Of a stretch of 64,000 nt of DNA, positions 52,788 through 63,874 are shown in pieces. Position 1 is the first letter of the stretch, and each line of letters opens with the position of its first letter. This DNA comes from Phallusia mammillata. Lineage: Eukaryota > Chordata > Ascidiacea > Phlebobranchia > Ascidiidae. Below the pieces are notes generated by a model. That model was not told the DNA's origin, made no database searches, and saw only the letters and a program-made list of their open reading frames with translations. Made by a program: the position numbers and the translations under genes. The stretch lies in contig QLIY01000120.1 in NCBI GenBank assembly GCA_003260075.1, positions 141,722 through 205,721 of the forward strand, written 5' to 3'.

Positions 52788-52859
52788 GTAAGTGACGTCA
52801 CAGGGCGAAACAGCGTGTGATGGCGACTGTATGATTGTGTGTGTGTTTGTATGTTTTAG

Positions 52860-52976
52860 TGTGTACCGTTATGGTCGTGAGACCTTCTACAACAGGTTGT
52901 TTAAACACCTGAGGCTTGAAGGCGTGCAGTTGCAAGTTTCAATAGACCACATGCTTCCTGAGCAAATGTCCCAATG
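52860..52976 (+). CDS. common exon: degenerate end of the LIM domain plus linker
   Basis: The acceptor TTTGTATGTTTTAG ends at 52859; the donor is a weaker GTGATG at 52977. Phase 2 in and out, 117 bases. It encodes VYRYGRETFYNRLFKHLRLE and then GVQLQVSIDHMLPEQMSQ. In the LIM isoform it aligns with the end of a LIM finger (G-R-x-Y-C-x-x-H-F-x-x-L-F-K), but the expected Cys and final His/Asp ligands are Asn and Phe here, so only six of eight zinc ligands are present. In the other isoforms it simply follows the alternative N termini. Confidence 0.8.
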
Positions 52977-55900
52977 GTGATGTGTGTATTGCTTTTTCCG
53001 GCCTTGATTTTGTGTATTGCTTCGTAGATAAATCATGATCCAGTTCGCAATTGATACTTAACAAGGCGCCAAAACTGGCAGCGCTAGGCATTAAACATCC
53101 AAAAGTGGACAATATAAATTGAACTATTGCCCAACCGCGCAGCTGCTGAATAAAAAAAATCACCATTTTAAAATCTGCCATTTCTCCATGACGTAACAAA
53201 GCGCCGGCGCCGCATGCTTTAAAATCGATTCGACACTGAATTTTGTACGTGCACAAATCGACTACGTTCAAAGCACAATATTTCGTCACAATGAGTGTTC
53301 ACGCGTCGTGTTATGAGGTCATTTTGTTTGATTGAAAGCCAGTTCACGGATGGAAGTTGTTTGTGCGCGTATTTGTGCAAAAGGAAGCTGATAGTGTTCC
53401 GCAGTTATATTTCCTTCTCGGGAACATCCCATGCTAGCTGCTGTCAGTTCGCACCTGAACGATTTATAACCTGACCGGTACAAAAAACATCATTAAGCGT
53501 TTAGTTAATTTATATCCAAATCTCTACCAAGTTACAGTATTTTATTGCAAACATTTAACCACTACTGCTTTTGTTATATGCTGGAAAAGCAATTCGACAT
53601 TTACAACAAAATCACTGTTGTAATAATGTTTAAAACAAGCAGTTACCCTACCCCTGCGCCTTTTACTCGTAACTTTCAAAATTTTATAAAAAAAATAAAT
53701 TAATGTGGGAAAAAATATGTGTTGTGCATCATATTTGGTCACCCCTTATCGAAATGTCACACAGGTGGTCAATTAATCGTTTGGTGGTGCCATGACTTGA
53801 AAAAATCTAACACTCAGCCACATGTGGCGCTGAAGAGCCCTACTCGAATACGTCCATTGTTCACCTACATAGTTGTGATTGTGACGTATGAGTTGAATGT
53901 GCAGAGGCGATGGTGTGTTCCGCGTTGGCTTTTATTTCCGACTAGTTTTAAAAAAAACTATTTAGACATCCAGTCTCGCCACTGTAAACAGTTTTAACAG
54001 TTATTTGAAGAACCCAGGCTAGCAACAAAGTTTCTTTTGACTTAAGTAAAGAAAAAGAACGCGTTTATTGTCACGTCGCAGTCTTCTATTGTGTAAAGCA
54101 GCTTCAAACAACATTTTATATTCAAATGTGGCGGAAAGCAACATAAGAAGTGGTAGACTGTGACGTTATACCCAGCCGTTACGTCACAATGCGATGTGAC
54201 TTCCTTCCGCTAACACATTCGAGTAGCACGATGTGATTTTTTGTCACATTATGACAGCAGTCACGGTTAAAACTGAGAGCATAGTTTATTTTGTTTTGTG
54301 CACAGTTGTGGTGATCAATCAAAAGAAAGTACTAAAGTTAGTGAAGATTTTGTTGGTCAAAGATGATTTTGAAACATGTTAAAAATTATTGGTTTTATTT
54401 CAAAAGTTCTTAAAGTTTTTCTTCAAAGCCAACTTAACCATTATGATGGAAAACTAAACTCAAATTAAAATCTACATCTTCGTGACGTATCTTCAGTATC
54501 AGTGTGAAGAAAGAGGTTTGAAAAATTATCGCAAAAATGTTAAGAATGAGCATTCTGTGAGAGGCATGTAAAATTCCAATTTAAATTGCCCATACGTTTT
54601 TGTGTACCCCAATATCGACAATAGTTATTAAATCGCCCCATGCGCCTTATTAAAATCGCGTCATGAACGGACATAAGGGGCAAAGGAAGGTTTTAATTTC
54701 CCTCGCGATTTTCTTGTTTGGTCGCTCGCCTTACCTGCGCCTTTTTCGCGCTATGGTGTCAAACTACGCACCTCAGCGGGCTGTGACATCACACTGTGCA
54801 TTGTGACGTAACAAAAGTGCCCATAGTCACGCATCTGGGAGCGTGTAGAATAGAAAGGTACCGAGATTAAAGTGTTGCCTTTTGGAAAATGTCGCAAATT
54901 TAGTGTTTTTTTTAGGTTTGTTAAAGAGGTTTAATGTTATATAGATGCAAATTTGCTAAATAAGAGAATAAAAAAGCTGCAGAAACTAAACTTTTTGATG
55001 CAAGGCCCCATCAAGATCAAAGCGAATCCGCCAAACGTCAGTTAAACAAAATTAATTCTGCAAATTGAAATTAATTTTGAATCGACCATATTATCGAAGC
55101 TTATTTAATGCAAACAGATTTACGTTGAACCTTTATGTCCCTGTTTGACCCCTTGCAATCTCTTTGATGAAACCATCCCGCTAAGACTGTTAAGGCCCTT
55201 TTTTCTTATTTGCCCTTCTTGGCCCTCACGCCGCAAGCAATACCAAACACATGAACTTTTGCTCGTCAATAATTGACTTCTAGTATAGTTTATTTACGTT
55301 TCCCAACGCCGAGCAAATGTATGTTCGATCTTGTTTGCTCTAAGTGTTCACGTGAGACTCGTGTTTTCCAAGAAACTTGTGTTATTTTTGCCCAGACCCC
55401 CGATAAGGAAGTTTGAAAAAGTGGGATTGGTTCGTACCAGGACAGTTTTGCTTAAAAGCTGAGATTACCCGGTAGACAGTTTTAGAAACAAGGAAATAGG
55501 TTGGTTCAGAAATTTTCAATTTGGTGTTTTTGCTGTAAACAGGCAGACAGCTTAAAAATAGTAAGGAAAGTAAAGACATGAGTGTCAAGAAATTACTAGT
55601 GACACATACAGAAAATGTAAAAAAAATATATAGAAAACTTTGCAGTGATTAATGAAAGGCTATTTTATTTGATTAGTAGTTTTTGTTATGACCTAAAAGC
55701 TGGTTTAGAAACTTGCAAGACCGTTAGTTGTTGTTTTAAGTGCATCAGACTGGTAACAGCTTTGGCGCTAATCAATAGTAGGAAACAACCGTGTTTGTCA
55801 ATAGTAGATTCTTCCAATGTATTTTCTCTGCTAAATTTAGCAATTACAGTCCCAAACAACAAAACAGCACCTAATTATATTTGACAATTCCCTTTGTTAC

Positions 55901-57175
55901 GTCATAATTCGCCTATAGACTCATTGAGAATTCGCAACAATGGTTGTAACAATTCAATACCGGACGGGGGGCCTGTACTCAAGCACGTGCTTTATATTCC
56001 AGCTTAATCCGATACTGCAAATGTTTCGGCGCGACGTGTTGGTTTAGCTCGCTTGTGTATTTTGTAATCTGACCCCCAACTTATGTTATATGTAGGCTTT
56101 AACAAATTTAATCATGCTTACAGTACCTACGCCTCATAATCGTGGTCAAAACTTTCTTGTGTTTTCTTTTTGCGATTGAACATTTTTGGGTAAAAAAATA
56201 CTGATGAATGGTTTTGTAGTCAATACCCACAAAAAAGGACGAAATATAAACCACAAGTAAACATCACCTATTGGCGTCTTTTGTAAAGTTAAGTTGGTTT
56301 GGAAAGTCAAACAAAAGTTAACGTACTTTGTCTGGTAACCTTTCCCGCTGTCACACTTGGTACGTCACTACGTTGGCTTTGTGACGTCACATTGAAAAAA
56401 TATTTGTCTTGGACAACAACTTGAATGGTATAAGGGCTTTATTCAAAATTACTGTGCAAAATGCTTGATAGATTATTAAAACGCTTTTGCTTTTATGTTG
56501 ATCAATAACATCGCGGAACATGCAACCGTTTCCGCATAATAAACAGTATGACGTCACAAACGCTAAATTGTGCCGCAATTGGTTATCGACCGATGAAATG
56601 TCGGTTTATTGCATGTCGCCGCATTCGTGCCAGCAAATTAATTCCAAAGTCATAATCTGAACAACAATCAGCTTCAGCTTATCGACCGGGAAAAGCAAAA
56701 GCTTAAAGCTAAAACATTCTAGGTTTACCCGGCCTGGAATTGTTTTTTGTTGTTATTAAATTCCGGTTGGTCGGTATGACTAAGGACACCTGGTGCGTTA
56801 TAATCCGTCCATTCGTTATGACATCACAATAGATCCATTGTGATTCGATACACAAAGTGGAATGCGTTTTTTCTGTTAAGATGTTTTTGGAAAAAAGAAT
56901 AGTCGTTTAAGTAAAGTTTGGTGAAAAACGTTTTTTACCGGCCCAGCATTCGTGTCAAATAAATTGGTCGAAGCATTTGTACTATATTCTGTGATACATA
57001 AAGTGTTCGCTGTGCGTTTTGCTTAATGATGTTGAAAATGCAGGTTTTTGAGTAACACATGAGTTATGTTTAGGAAAAAGTGTGAATGGTTTGGTGTATG
57101 AGTGCATAAAGGGTGTGTGTCAGAAGCTGTTTCCCCCTGTCACATAAAACAACCCAACCATTGATGGTTGTTCAG
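52977..57175. other. intron (~4.2 kb)
   Basis: AT-rich and non-coding by eye. TGACGTCA occurs only near the 3' end (56382 and 56549), with several half-palindromes such as GTGACGTAACAA at 54.8 kb. Short ORFs on both strands have no recognisable features. Confidence 0.5.
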
Positions 57176-57643
57176 TGCCGGAGCAGAAGACCAGGAAGAT
57201 ATCCCTTTTCCATTCTCTCCGACCATTCATTGGCCGATTCCAAGCGCAAAATCACGAAAGCTTGTGTCTCGGGCGAGCACAGAAAGCCTTGGAAATTTTT
57301 CTGCCCCTTCTGGTGAGAGCGAAGCAGCTTTCCACTTCCATCAGAGTCATGGAGTTCGCAGGATTCGAAGTCTAGGACCCGGAGATAAAACGCAAGTGGG
57401 TCGTCTCCGTCAAAGACGCGCGGCGGTCTCAGCAGCGACCTCTATCGACCAGCCTGGTGTGAATGAATCGACTCTTGAAGAGGGAATAGCGATAGATCAG
57501 TTTGGAATGCCGATGAAGAAGAACACGATGCGGATAACCGCTCGATTCATAGGTTCCCTGCAGAAGCATTCGGCGCAAAAGTCAAAGGCTGAGAGGGTGG
57601 CAAAGGCTGCTGCACTTGCTACTTACCTGAGCAACCCTAGAAG
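57176..57643 (+). CDS. RAP1GAP: common 156-codon exon, basic and Ser-rich region upstream of GoLoco
   Basis: The acceptor GATGGTTGTTCAG ends at 57175 and the donor is GTAGCG at 57644 (weak). Phase 2 in and out. It encodes an acidic start (AGAEDQEDIPFPFSPTIHWP), Ser-rich stretches with basophilic-kinase-like sites (KSRKLVSRASTES, VRRIRSLGPG), and a basic, probably helical end (RITARFIGSLQKH, then KAERVAKAAALATYL). No known domain; the position corresponds to the variable region before the GoLoco motif in RAP1GAP proteins. Its length and clean open frame, closed by a stop directly after the donor, make coding status firm. Confidence 0.8.
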
Positions 57644-57994
57644 GTAGCGACCAAAAATGAGGTTTTGTTAACCACAAGTTGGCGCCCGTGCGCATTGGAA
57701 AGGTTATAGGTCTTATAGATAGCAAAATCACTTGTCTGAAAAGTCATACTACCTTTCACAAATGTCTAGGTGTTGAATGACAACACATTGTTGAAAAAAA
57801 AACAGTCTTGTAAAACCATTTAAAATTGTCTGAGGGTTATTTCACACTACACACTCATACAAAATAATTTATACTTTGGAACACAATGTGTGTTCACTTC
57901 GATCCTTCAACGGGTTTTGCATTAAACTTGTCAGTTACGTTTGATTGTGGTTTACGTATTTCTGAACTAATATCTCAAACATTTACTTCTACAG
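57644..57994. other. short intron (351 bases)
   Basis: AT-rich, GTAGCG donor and CTTCTACAG acceptor. No other feature seen. Confidence 0.6.
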
Positions 57995-58055
57995 CAAAGA
58001 GTCGGATGGCGGTGTTTTATGCGACCCTTGTTCTGATGACGCCTCCAATGACAAG
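57995..58055 (+). CDS. RAP1GAP: RAP1GAP exon just upstream of the GoLoco motif
   Basis: The acceptor ATTTACTTCTACAG ends at 57994 and the donor GTAAGT starts at 58056. It enters in phase 2 and leaves in phase 0, switching the gene to phase-0 junctions through the GoLoco exons. It encodes KESDGGVLCDPCSDDASNDK, acidic and presumably unstructured. Confidence 0.75.
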
Positions 58056-58616
58056 GTAAGTTATATCTGGCAAAATTTTGTTATAGTAGCTATGTTTTTG
58101 TTGCTGAATAGAGTGTGTGCTTGCTACTGTCTTGCTGTAACATCTGGATACAGTCGGGAAAAAAAAACAGTGATAAAAACCATTGTGTATGAAAAGCCCA
58201 ACAACTTTCATAAAATCTTTTGTTGTTCTGTTTGTATTTTCGACTGTAGACAGTACAACAAACAGTATTTTAGTTTAGCTGTTTAACTGTAGTGGCCTTG
58301 TCATGCGAGTGTAGTCAACCTTAGTGTGTTTGTGTGTGCGTGTGTTGGATTGTCGAGTGCCACACATGATTTCTATGTTTCAATCCACACGCCGATTCGT
58401 GTAATCGTCGACCTAAGCGGAACCCGCTGACACATATAATTTGTTGCATGCGCCGATTCGATATGAGTTATCACAACCACATGTTACTTTTGCCATCAAC
58501 CAACACCCAACCCTCTCTCACTCGTCGCCACAGCGTATTATGACGTCAAGAGTCGATTTGTCCTCCATGTGTTTGTTTTTTGTGCTTGTATTTCTACTTG
58601 TTGTGTCTTGTTGTAG
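58056..58616. other. intron within the pre-GoLoco region (561 bases)
   Basis: Non-coding; one TGACGTCA at 58541-58548 directly after a CGCCACAG acceptor-like site. That site could define a rare alternative exon, but no fitting donor follows. Confidence 0.5.
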
Positions 58617-58652
58617 GCCGATGACCTTATCGCCATGCTCGAAAAAATGCAG
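58617..58652 (+). CDS. RAP1GAP: 36-base microexon: first half of the GoLoco motif
   Basis: The acceptor TTGTGTCTTGTTGTAG ends at 58616 and the donor GTAAGA starts at 58653; phase 0 at both ends. It encodes ADDLIAMLEKMQ, matching the helix of the RAP1GAP GoLoco motif (D-L-x-x-M-x-E-K-M-Q). GoLoco motifs bind GDP-loaded Galpha-i/o, and in RAP1GAP they link G-protein signalling to Rap1. Skipping this 12-codon exon keeps frame but would remove the helix, a plausible switch for G-protein binding. Confidence 0.9.
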
Positions 58653-60434
58653 GTAAGAATTTCTAGCAAACGCGTGTGACCTCGGGTGACCCCGATGACG
58701 CGCATACAGTATGACCTCGGGTGACCCCTGGGTGGTAGAGTCTTCCACGTCTGGTGGTCGACACTAAAAAATAGAATGTATAAAAAAGATAACATGGATT
58801 TTGTCATGTTCACAACTTAAACGCCAAGAACGCGTTAACGTGCATGTGTAAAGCCTAAAAGATTTCTTAAACCCAAAAGTTTCGCATGAATTTCCTGAGT
58901 AAATGAGCATGTATTCCTAAATCGATTCTGCGCTGTCAAAATTCACTAAAGGCATTGATCTAAACACTTGAGCAACAGCATAGGTTTAAAAAATAGTGTT
59001 ATAATCTTAATGATCGCTAGGAAATCAATATTATCAATCTATCTAGTCTCATCAATGTGGCAAGCAGTCGATTTAAGTAGCACAAAAAACGCACTCTCCG
59101 CAGTTTTGTTTTTACATGAAGATGCTGTTAAACAACTTGAACAAAAAAAAGCACAGGTAAAACTGAAGAAAAGGTAAAAATGTGATTTGTACAGTGACAA
59201 AAATAAGCCTACAGGTTTTGAGTGAAATCAGTGCATTTAGTCTTGAATTTTTGTGAGAAGTATACGTTGATAAACATAAACCGCATCTGTCCCTTGAAAA
59301 GAATAATTGTTCTTGCCATTAACCTCTGGAATATAGAAACATCTTTCAAGGAATATAATCAGTTGAAACGTGCAGAAGTTGTATTTGAATTAGATAACAT
59401 TGTCAGTTCCTTATTCAAATAGAATCAAGTAAGCTTTGTCTGATACACAGTTAAGGTTAGAAATACTGTTACAATTTTCTGTGCCTTCTTTGATCTGGCC
59501 TTGCAGAAATTTTCCATTCAACATATCACTTACGATTAATAGCAATCTTAAAATGGATGGAGAAATAATTTTACGTTCCTTTCAATGCCTCTCGTTAACG
59601 CACACTGAGGTATTCAGGGGAGAAATATACATTTTTTCTGGTAATTAAACAACCACCGGCCATAATCAATAAATTCAAGCACTCACAACACATCACATCA
59701 GCCTCTTGGGTCCGTTTCTCGCAAAACGCCCACATTTCGGCCTTTGTTGATCTATTTTTAACTGGTTATGTGTTTGTGGAGCTCCCCGCCGCACAGCTGG
59801 TCCATGTTTTTCTAAGTGTGGGCAACTGTACGGTTTCTTACCTCAAATCCAATTGCTAAGCAATGTATGTGAAGCAATCTGAAGATTACAAAGCAGTTAG
59901 TAGCAAAGCGTTATAGTTCAGCACAGTATTGGTGTTGCTACACAGTCTGCTTGCGGTTTGTCGAATCAATTTCTTTAGGGACGCAAATGGTTTACGAGAT
60001 ATACGCTTCGGGTTTATCGCTGTATCAGTTCTTGTCAGGCTTTTCACATCGAACGAGCGGTTGATTTTGATTCAGTGCAGGTTTTTTGCTACGCTGTGAA
60101 TGTCTTTCGACTTTAGTGCAAAGGAGTAGTGTTCTACAATATTGTATAATGTTGTACGATTCTAAGCTATAGACAAACCTGTTGTTTAGAATTTGACAGC
60201 AAGAGAGCCACCTAAAGGAGTAACTATTTCAGGGACTAGTAAAGGCGTCAGATTAAAAAGGTGCGATTTTGATCGATGTAGAGCATTTTCTTAGGTACAG
60301 TTGTTTTTTATTGTTAGTCGGTTAAATCACAACCAGATAGAAGACAAACAGTGGCAGTGTTTGTTTTTATTCCAATCTTAACAGTTGCTGACTATGACGT
60401 AACAATCAACACAACGGATGTTTCATCTTGGTCA

Positions 60435-60519
<85 letters not shown>

Positions 60520-61884
60520 CGTAGTGGGCAGCTCTTGACCGCTAACTTCCTCTCTATGCGGAAGCAACCCCTTTGTTATCGCACCTCGCGTTATGACGTC
60601 ACAGTTCAACTCCCGCGACGTGAGCAAACGAGGAAAGACGAGGCCAACAAACAAATGAGGAATGTGTGAATTTTCGACGGGAGTTCAGAGACGTTAGTTA
60701 TTTGGTGGAGTCAAAATTTGCCCCTTTCTTTTCTCACGTTAACTTTTCACGTTTGTCGATTCTCCTGGAACTAGAAGTTCACCTTTCGTGATGGTTTGCG
60801 CTGTTAGATCACGCGTTACAGGTTCCAAACAGGGAGTGAAGCTACTGCGCCTGTAGTACAGCACTTTGCCATTAAGTATGCTCATAAGGGGGAAATTATT
60901 ATACGTATTCTAATGATGTTTACTTGAAAGATATTGTACTGTTATAGAACTGTTTTAACAGACACCTAGTCAGAAATGACTGTAAGACATTATACAGCTG
61001 TAGTTATACTGGATTGCCAGATAGCATTTTATAGTGAAGGTGAAAATTGACACAGTCAGTAGGTACAAATGGTGACCATACAAGCTTGAGATTTTGTCAA
61101 CAGTTGTGTTGTTATATTTGTGTTTGTAATAGGCAGCAGTAATTGTAGGAAAGTAGGGACATTTTCGGAAACATGAAATGCGGAGAGTGCGCAAATATTC
61201 AAGAAGTTTTCGTTCCGCAGTCAAATACCCAAATACGGTGAGATACTTCAAATAACAGAACATAATTTAAAATGGAGACCGATAAATAAGGGTAAATAAA
61301 GGAATACTCCTTTTAAGATAGCACAAGTTGTCAAACTTGAAAACGTTACCGAATTTCCCACTCCAAAATACCTATTTATCAATGGCCTCAACGTAATATG
61401 GTAGTAGCTTGGTTGGCCTAAAGTTGCAATACCTTGGAAATGTCAAATTATTGATTTTGTTGAATGGTCGTTAGATTTGACGTAGCTTTGATTTCCTTCC
61501 CCATAAATCGAGCTCATGAAACAGCAATTCAAACAAGTTTGTGGAATAGTCAGTTTTACTTCTGTGGCAGAGTATATCAACTTTACGAACACCATAAACC
61601 ATTACGTTTTCTTCCGTTTATTTAGGCTAACCCACTCAGTACCGTTTTTCAAATATAAGACGACATTTGTCGAAACCAGGGAAAGAGCCATTATATTAAA
61701 ACTTCACAAAACAACTTTGAAGATCAATACAGTTTAGAAATCGGTTTCAAACGTTTTCGTAAAGATACATTTTTATAATTGTCATACGTCATCACATTGA
61801 CGTGTCCAATCTCCATGGAAACGTGTTGACGTCAACATGGCGCCGTGCGGTTGTTGATAGTTTGTGTTTTCGTGTTTTTCAAAG
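58653..61884. other. intron splitting the GoLoco motif (~3.2 kb)
   Basis: A very AT-rich block (58.9-59.65 kb) carries three short + strand ORFs without recognisable motifs. An 85-G homopolymer lies at 60435-60519. TGACGTCA occurs at 60594 and 61827, the latter just upstream of the next exon. Confidence 0.5.
60435..60519. other. 85-base G homopolymer, probable gap padding
   Basis: An uninterrupted G run in an intron, flanks not duplicated. Like the run at 23.0 kb it probably replaces unknown sequence of estimated length. The poly-Gly and poly-Pro ORFs across it are artefacts. Confidence 0.7.
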
Positions 61885-61947
61885 GCGACACGCATGGATG
61901 AGCAGCGCTGTTCTCTTCGACTTCCTGTCCCCACCAACGACAACCAG
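61885..61947 (+). CDS. RAP1GAP: RAP1GAP exon: second half of the GoLoco motif
   Basis: The acceptor GTGTTTTTCAAAG ends at 61884; the donor is GTCTGT at 61948. Phase 0 at both ends, 21 codons: ATRMDEQRCSLRLPVPTNDN. MDEQRC is the invariant D/E-Q-R triad of GoLoco motifs, whose Arg reaches into the nucleotide pocket of Galpha. It is almost identical to vertebrate RAP1GAP at this point. With the 58.6-kb microexon it makes a complete motif. Confidence 0.92.
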
Positions 61948-62599
61948 GTCTGTCTTTACCCCGGTTTACCCCCATTTACGGGCGGGAAATTCCCTAAGCG
62001 ACCCCTAACCCAGTCGCATATTTTTATTATCTAACGTCATTAGGTTATGACGTCACATTGACGTCAGATTCTATTCTATGGCTCGGTTCGAATTTCGATT
62101 TAATATCCTCTTTTTCTTTTCATGAAATTTGCCTTTTTACTAACTCGAAATAATGAATTTGAGTTTTAAAAAAACAAATTAATCAAATTGATCGAAATTG
62201 ACCACAGTAACAATCGACAGTTGTTGTTTCAATTCACTCTGAAACAACGAGATAATAATTTGTTTTGTTTATTTTTGCTGCATGAAGTTTTCTAGCTGAG
62301 CGTAGTTGTGTGTGTTTGTTTTTTGTGTAGTTGTTGCTGCGTGTTGTTGATTTCCACGCTTTTTATACGAAAATCACTGTGCTGCTGTCGTTGTGTGATT
62401 GTACGATGTCGCTTGTTGCGATATTAACTTAAAATTTACTAAATTTTAAGTTCGTTTTAAAGCAATGTATAAAAGCGAGTTCCTTATGAAACCAGTCGAA
62501 ATATCATAAACAGTGTTTGAGTTTAAAAATTCCGCACAATTTTATTTTGCGAAACACTACTATTAGAACAGCCCCATAACCCCTAAATTACCCCTACAG
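61948..62599. other. intron (652 bases)
   Basis: AT-rich, with a pair of TGACGTCA palindromes 11 bases apart (62048 and 62059). A CCCCTACAG acceptor ends it. Nothing else seen. Confidence 0.55.
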
Positions 62600-62833
62600 C
62601 CTGACGCTCCAACCCCACTGTATCCATCAATCAACGAGGTGCTGCGCAACGGAGCCCCCTACGCCCAGGTTATTCCCCCTCCGCATGGGGGATACTGGGC
62701 TCAGGGATTTCACCCCGACTCTCCCCACCTCCGTGTCGACCCCGATGAGCTCCAGTGCGTCGTCGGCTCCTACGTCAGCCATATCCACAAAGATGACGTC
62801 ACTACGGCTTATCGCGAGCATTTTGTTGGAAAG
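62600..62833 (+). CDS. RAP1GAP: RAP1GAP exon: start of the Rap/Ran-GAP region
   Basis: The acceptor ends at 62599 and the donor GTAAAT starts at 62834; 78 codons, phase 0. It opens PDAPTPLYPSINEVLRNGAP and continues YAQVIPPPHGGYWAQG, matching the Y-P-S-x-x-E-V ... P-Y-x-x-V-I-L-P-x-x-G-G-Y-W segment of RAP1GAP and RAP1GAP2. It ends with HIHKDDVTTAYREHFVGK, the counterpart of the YRKHFLGK block that begins the dimerisation part of the catalytic region. The middle is more divergent than in vertebrates. It would act on GTP-bound Rap1. Confidence 0.93.
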
Positions 62834-63587
62834 GTAAATATATCTGAAAATGGAGTCATAAAACGTAGTTTGCCGTAACAAGAATAAACTGAAAGTAAAC
62901 TGTAGTGCTCTGTCCCAGACAAATGCTAGGGGTGCTTTTGTACCCCCAGTGTACCATATCATCTTCAAACTACCGCTTAGTGCAGGGTTCACCAAACTTT
63001 TTTCACTGCGGGCCGGATAAGTTTCATAATAATTCGCGCGGGCCGGACAGTTTACATGCCCCAGCGCCGTCTTTGCGAACTTAGCCCGCAAGGCGATTTT
63101 GATAGGGGCGCCAAGATATGCTCTTTCTATAATCCCATTAAAATCTGGTCTCATCTTACAAGCAACGCTTGTATATTACGTCACAAATGACCAAAGAAAG
63201 CAATTGTTTGCGCACAATTAACACTTTTAGTCTTGTTTGTGACGTAACAACTGGCTTTGGGTTAATCCTGGGAGTTGTAATCCCATAAAACAAGGTAATA
63301 TCAATTCTACATATCGCGACAGGAAAACTTTCGTAACAAGTAGATTAATTTTTAAATGTCACAAAGTTATCAATGCGATTTGACAAACCAAAAAATGTGG
63401 TCGCGGGCCGGATGAAATGACCTCCCTAGTTTGGTGACCCCTGGCTTAGTGGTACATTGTTGAAACAAAGAACGCATTGTTAAGTTTCCCTATAGTACCT
63501 ATGCGCAAACCATATGAAATAATATATTCTCTGCAAACACAAGTCTTTTTGGCTTCGGAAAGCATTAATCTTTCCTTGTTCTTTCAG
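62834..63587. other. intron (754 bases), mostly filled by a hAT-type element
   Basis: Carries the miniature element at 62983-63443; the remainder is AT-rich and has a good acceptor (TTGTTCTTTCAG) at its end. Confidence 0.7.
62983..63443. mobile_element. hAT-type non-autonomous element (MITE), 461 bases
   Basis: The left end CAGGGTTCACCAAACTTTTT and right end AGTTTGGTGACCCCTG are terminal inverted repeats, and GCGGGCCGGAT blocks sit just inside both ends. A perfect 8-base duplication GCTTAGTG flanks it (62975-62982 and 63444-63451). A 175-codon minus-strand ORF that crosses it is a shadow of the element and the exon. Confidence 0.92.
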
Positions 63588-63709
63588 GAGCACGTTAATC
63601 TGTATGCTTATGACGAGACAAACGATACAATCGGTTCCATTGTGATGTCAGTAAAGTACGAGCACAGCAGCGACAAAGCAAGTCTCGGGCGCCACCGAGT
63701 TTTACTCAG
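63588..63709 (+). CDS. RAP1GAP: RAP1GAP exon: Rap/Ran-GAP region, beta-strand block
   Basis: The acceptor ends at 63587; the donor is GTCAGT at 63710. Phase 0 in, phase 2 out. It encodes EHVNLYAYDETNDTIGSIVM and then SVKYEHSSDKASLGRHRVLL, aligning with the E-H-x-N-Y-Y-x-x-D-x-x-L-G-x-L-x-x-S-x-K-Y-E ... L-R-L-L-L-R block of RAP1GAP with a short insertion. Confidence 0.93.
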
Positions 63710-63874
63710 GTCAGTTTTAAATGTTAAAAAACAAAACATTTCGTTAACAACGATTTATCGACAATTTGTTTCCTAAGTTAAATGTTTCATTTATTACCAA
63801 AGCATTAGATAGTCATAAGAAATGCCTTTGCATAAGCTTTCTTGTTTTTCGTTACACAGTATTTTATCCCCTAG

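Noticed and set aside
59112..59175. Possible exon (acceptor CTCTCCGCAG, donors GTAAAA) in the GoLoco intron
   Set aside because: Phases do not fit the flanking phase-0 junctions, and it lies in a very AT-rich block where such ORFs arise easily.
60406..60669. Poly-Gly and poly-Pro ORFs on both strands
   Set aside because: Products of the 85-G run, not genes.
62627..63154. 175-codon minus-strand ORF
   Set aside because: Antisense shadow of the RAP1GAP exon running into the hAT-type element.
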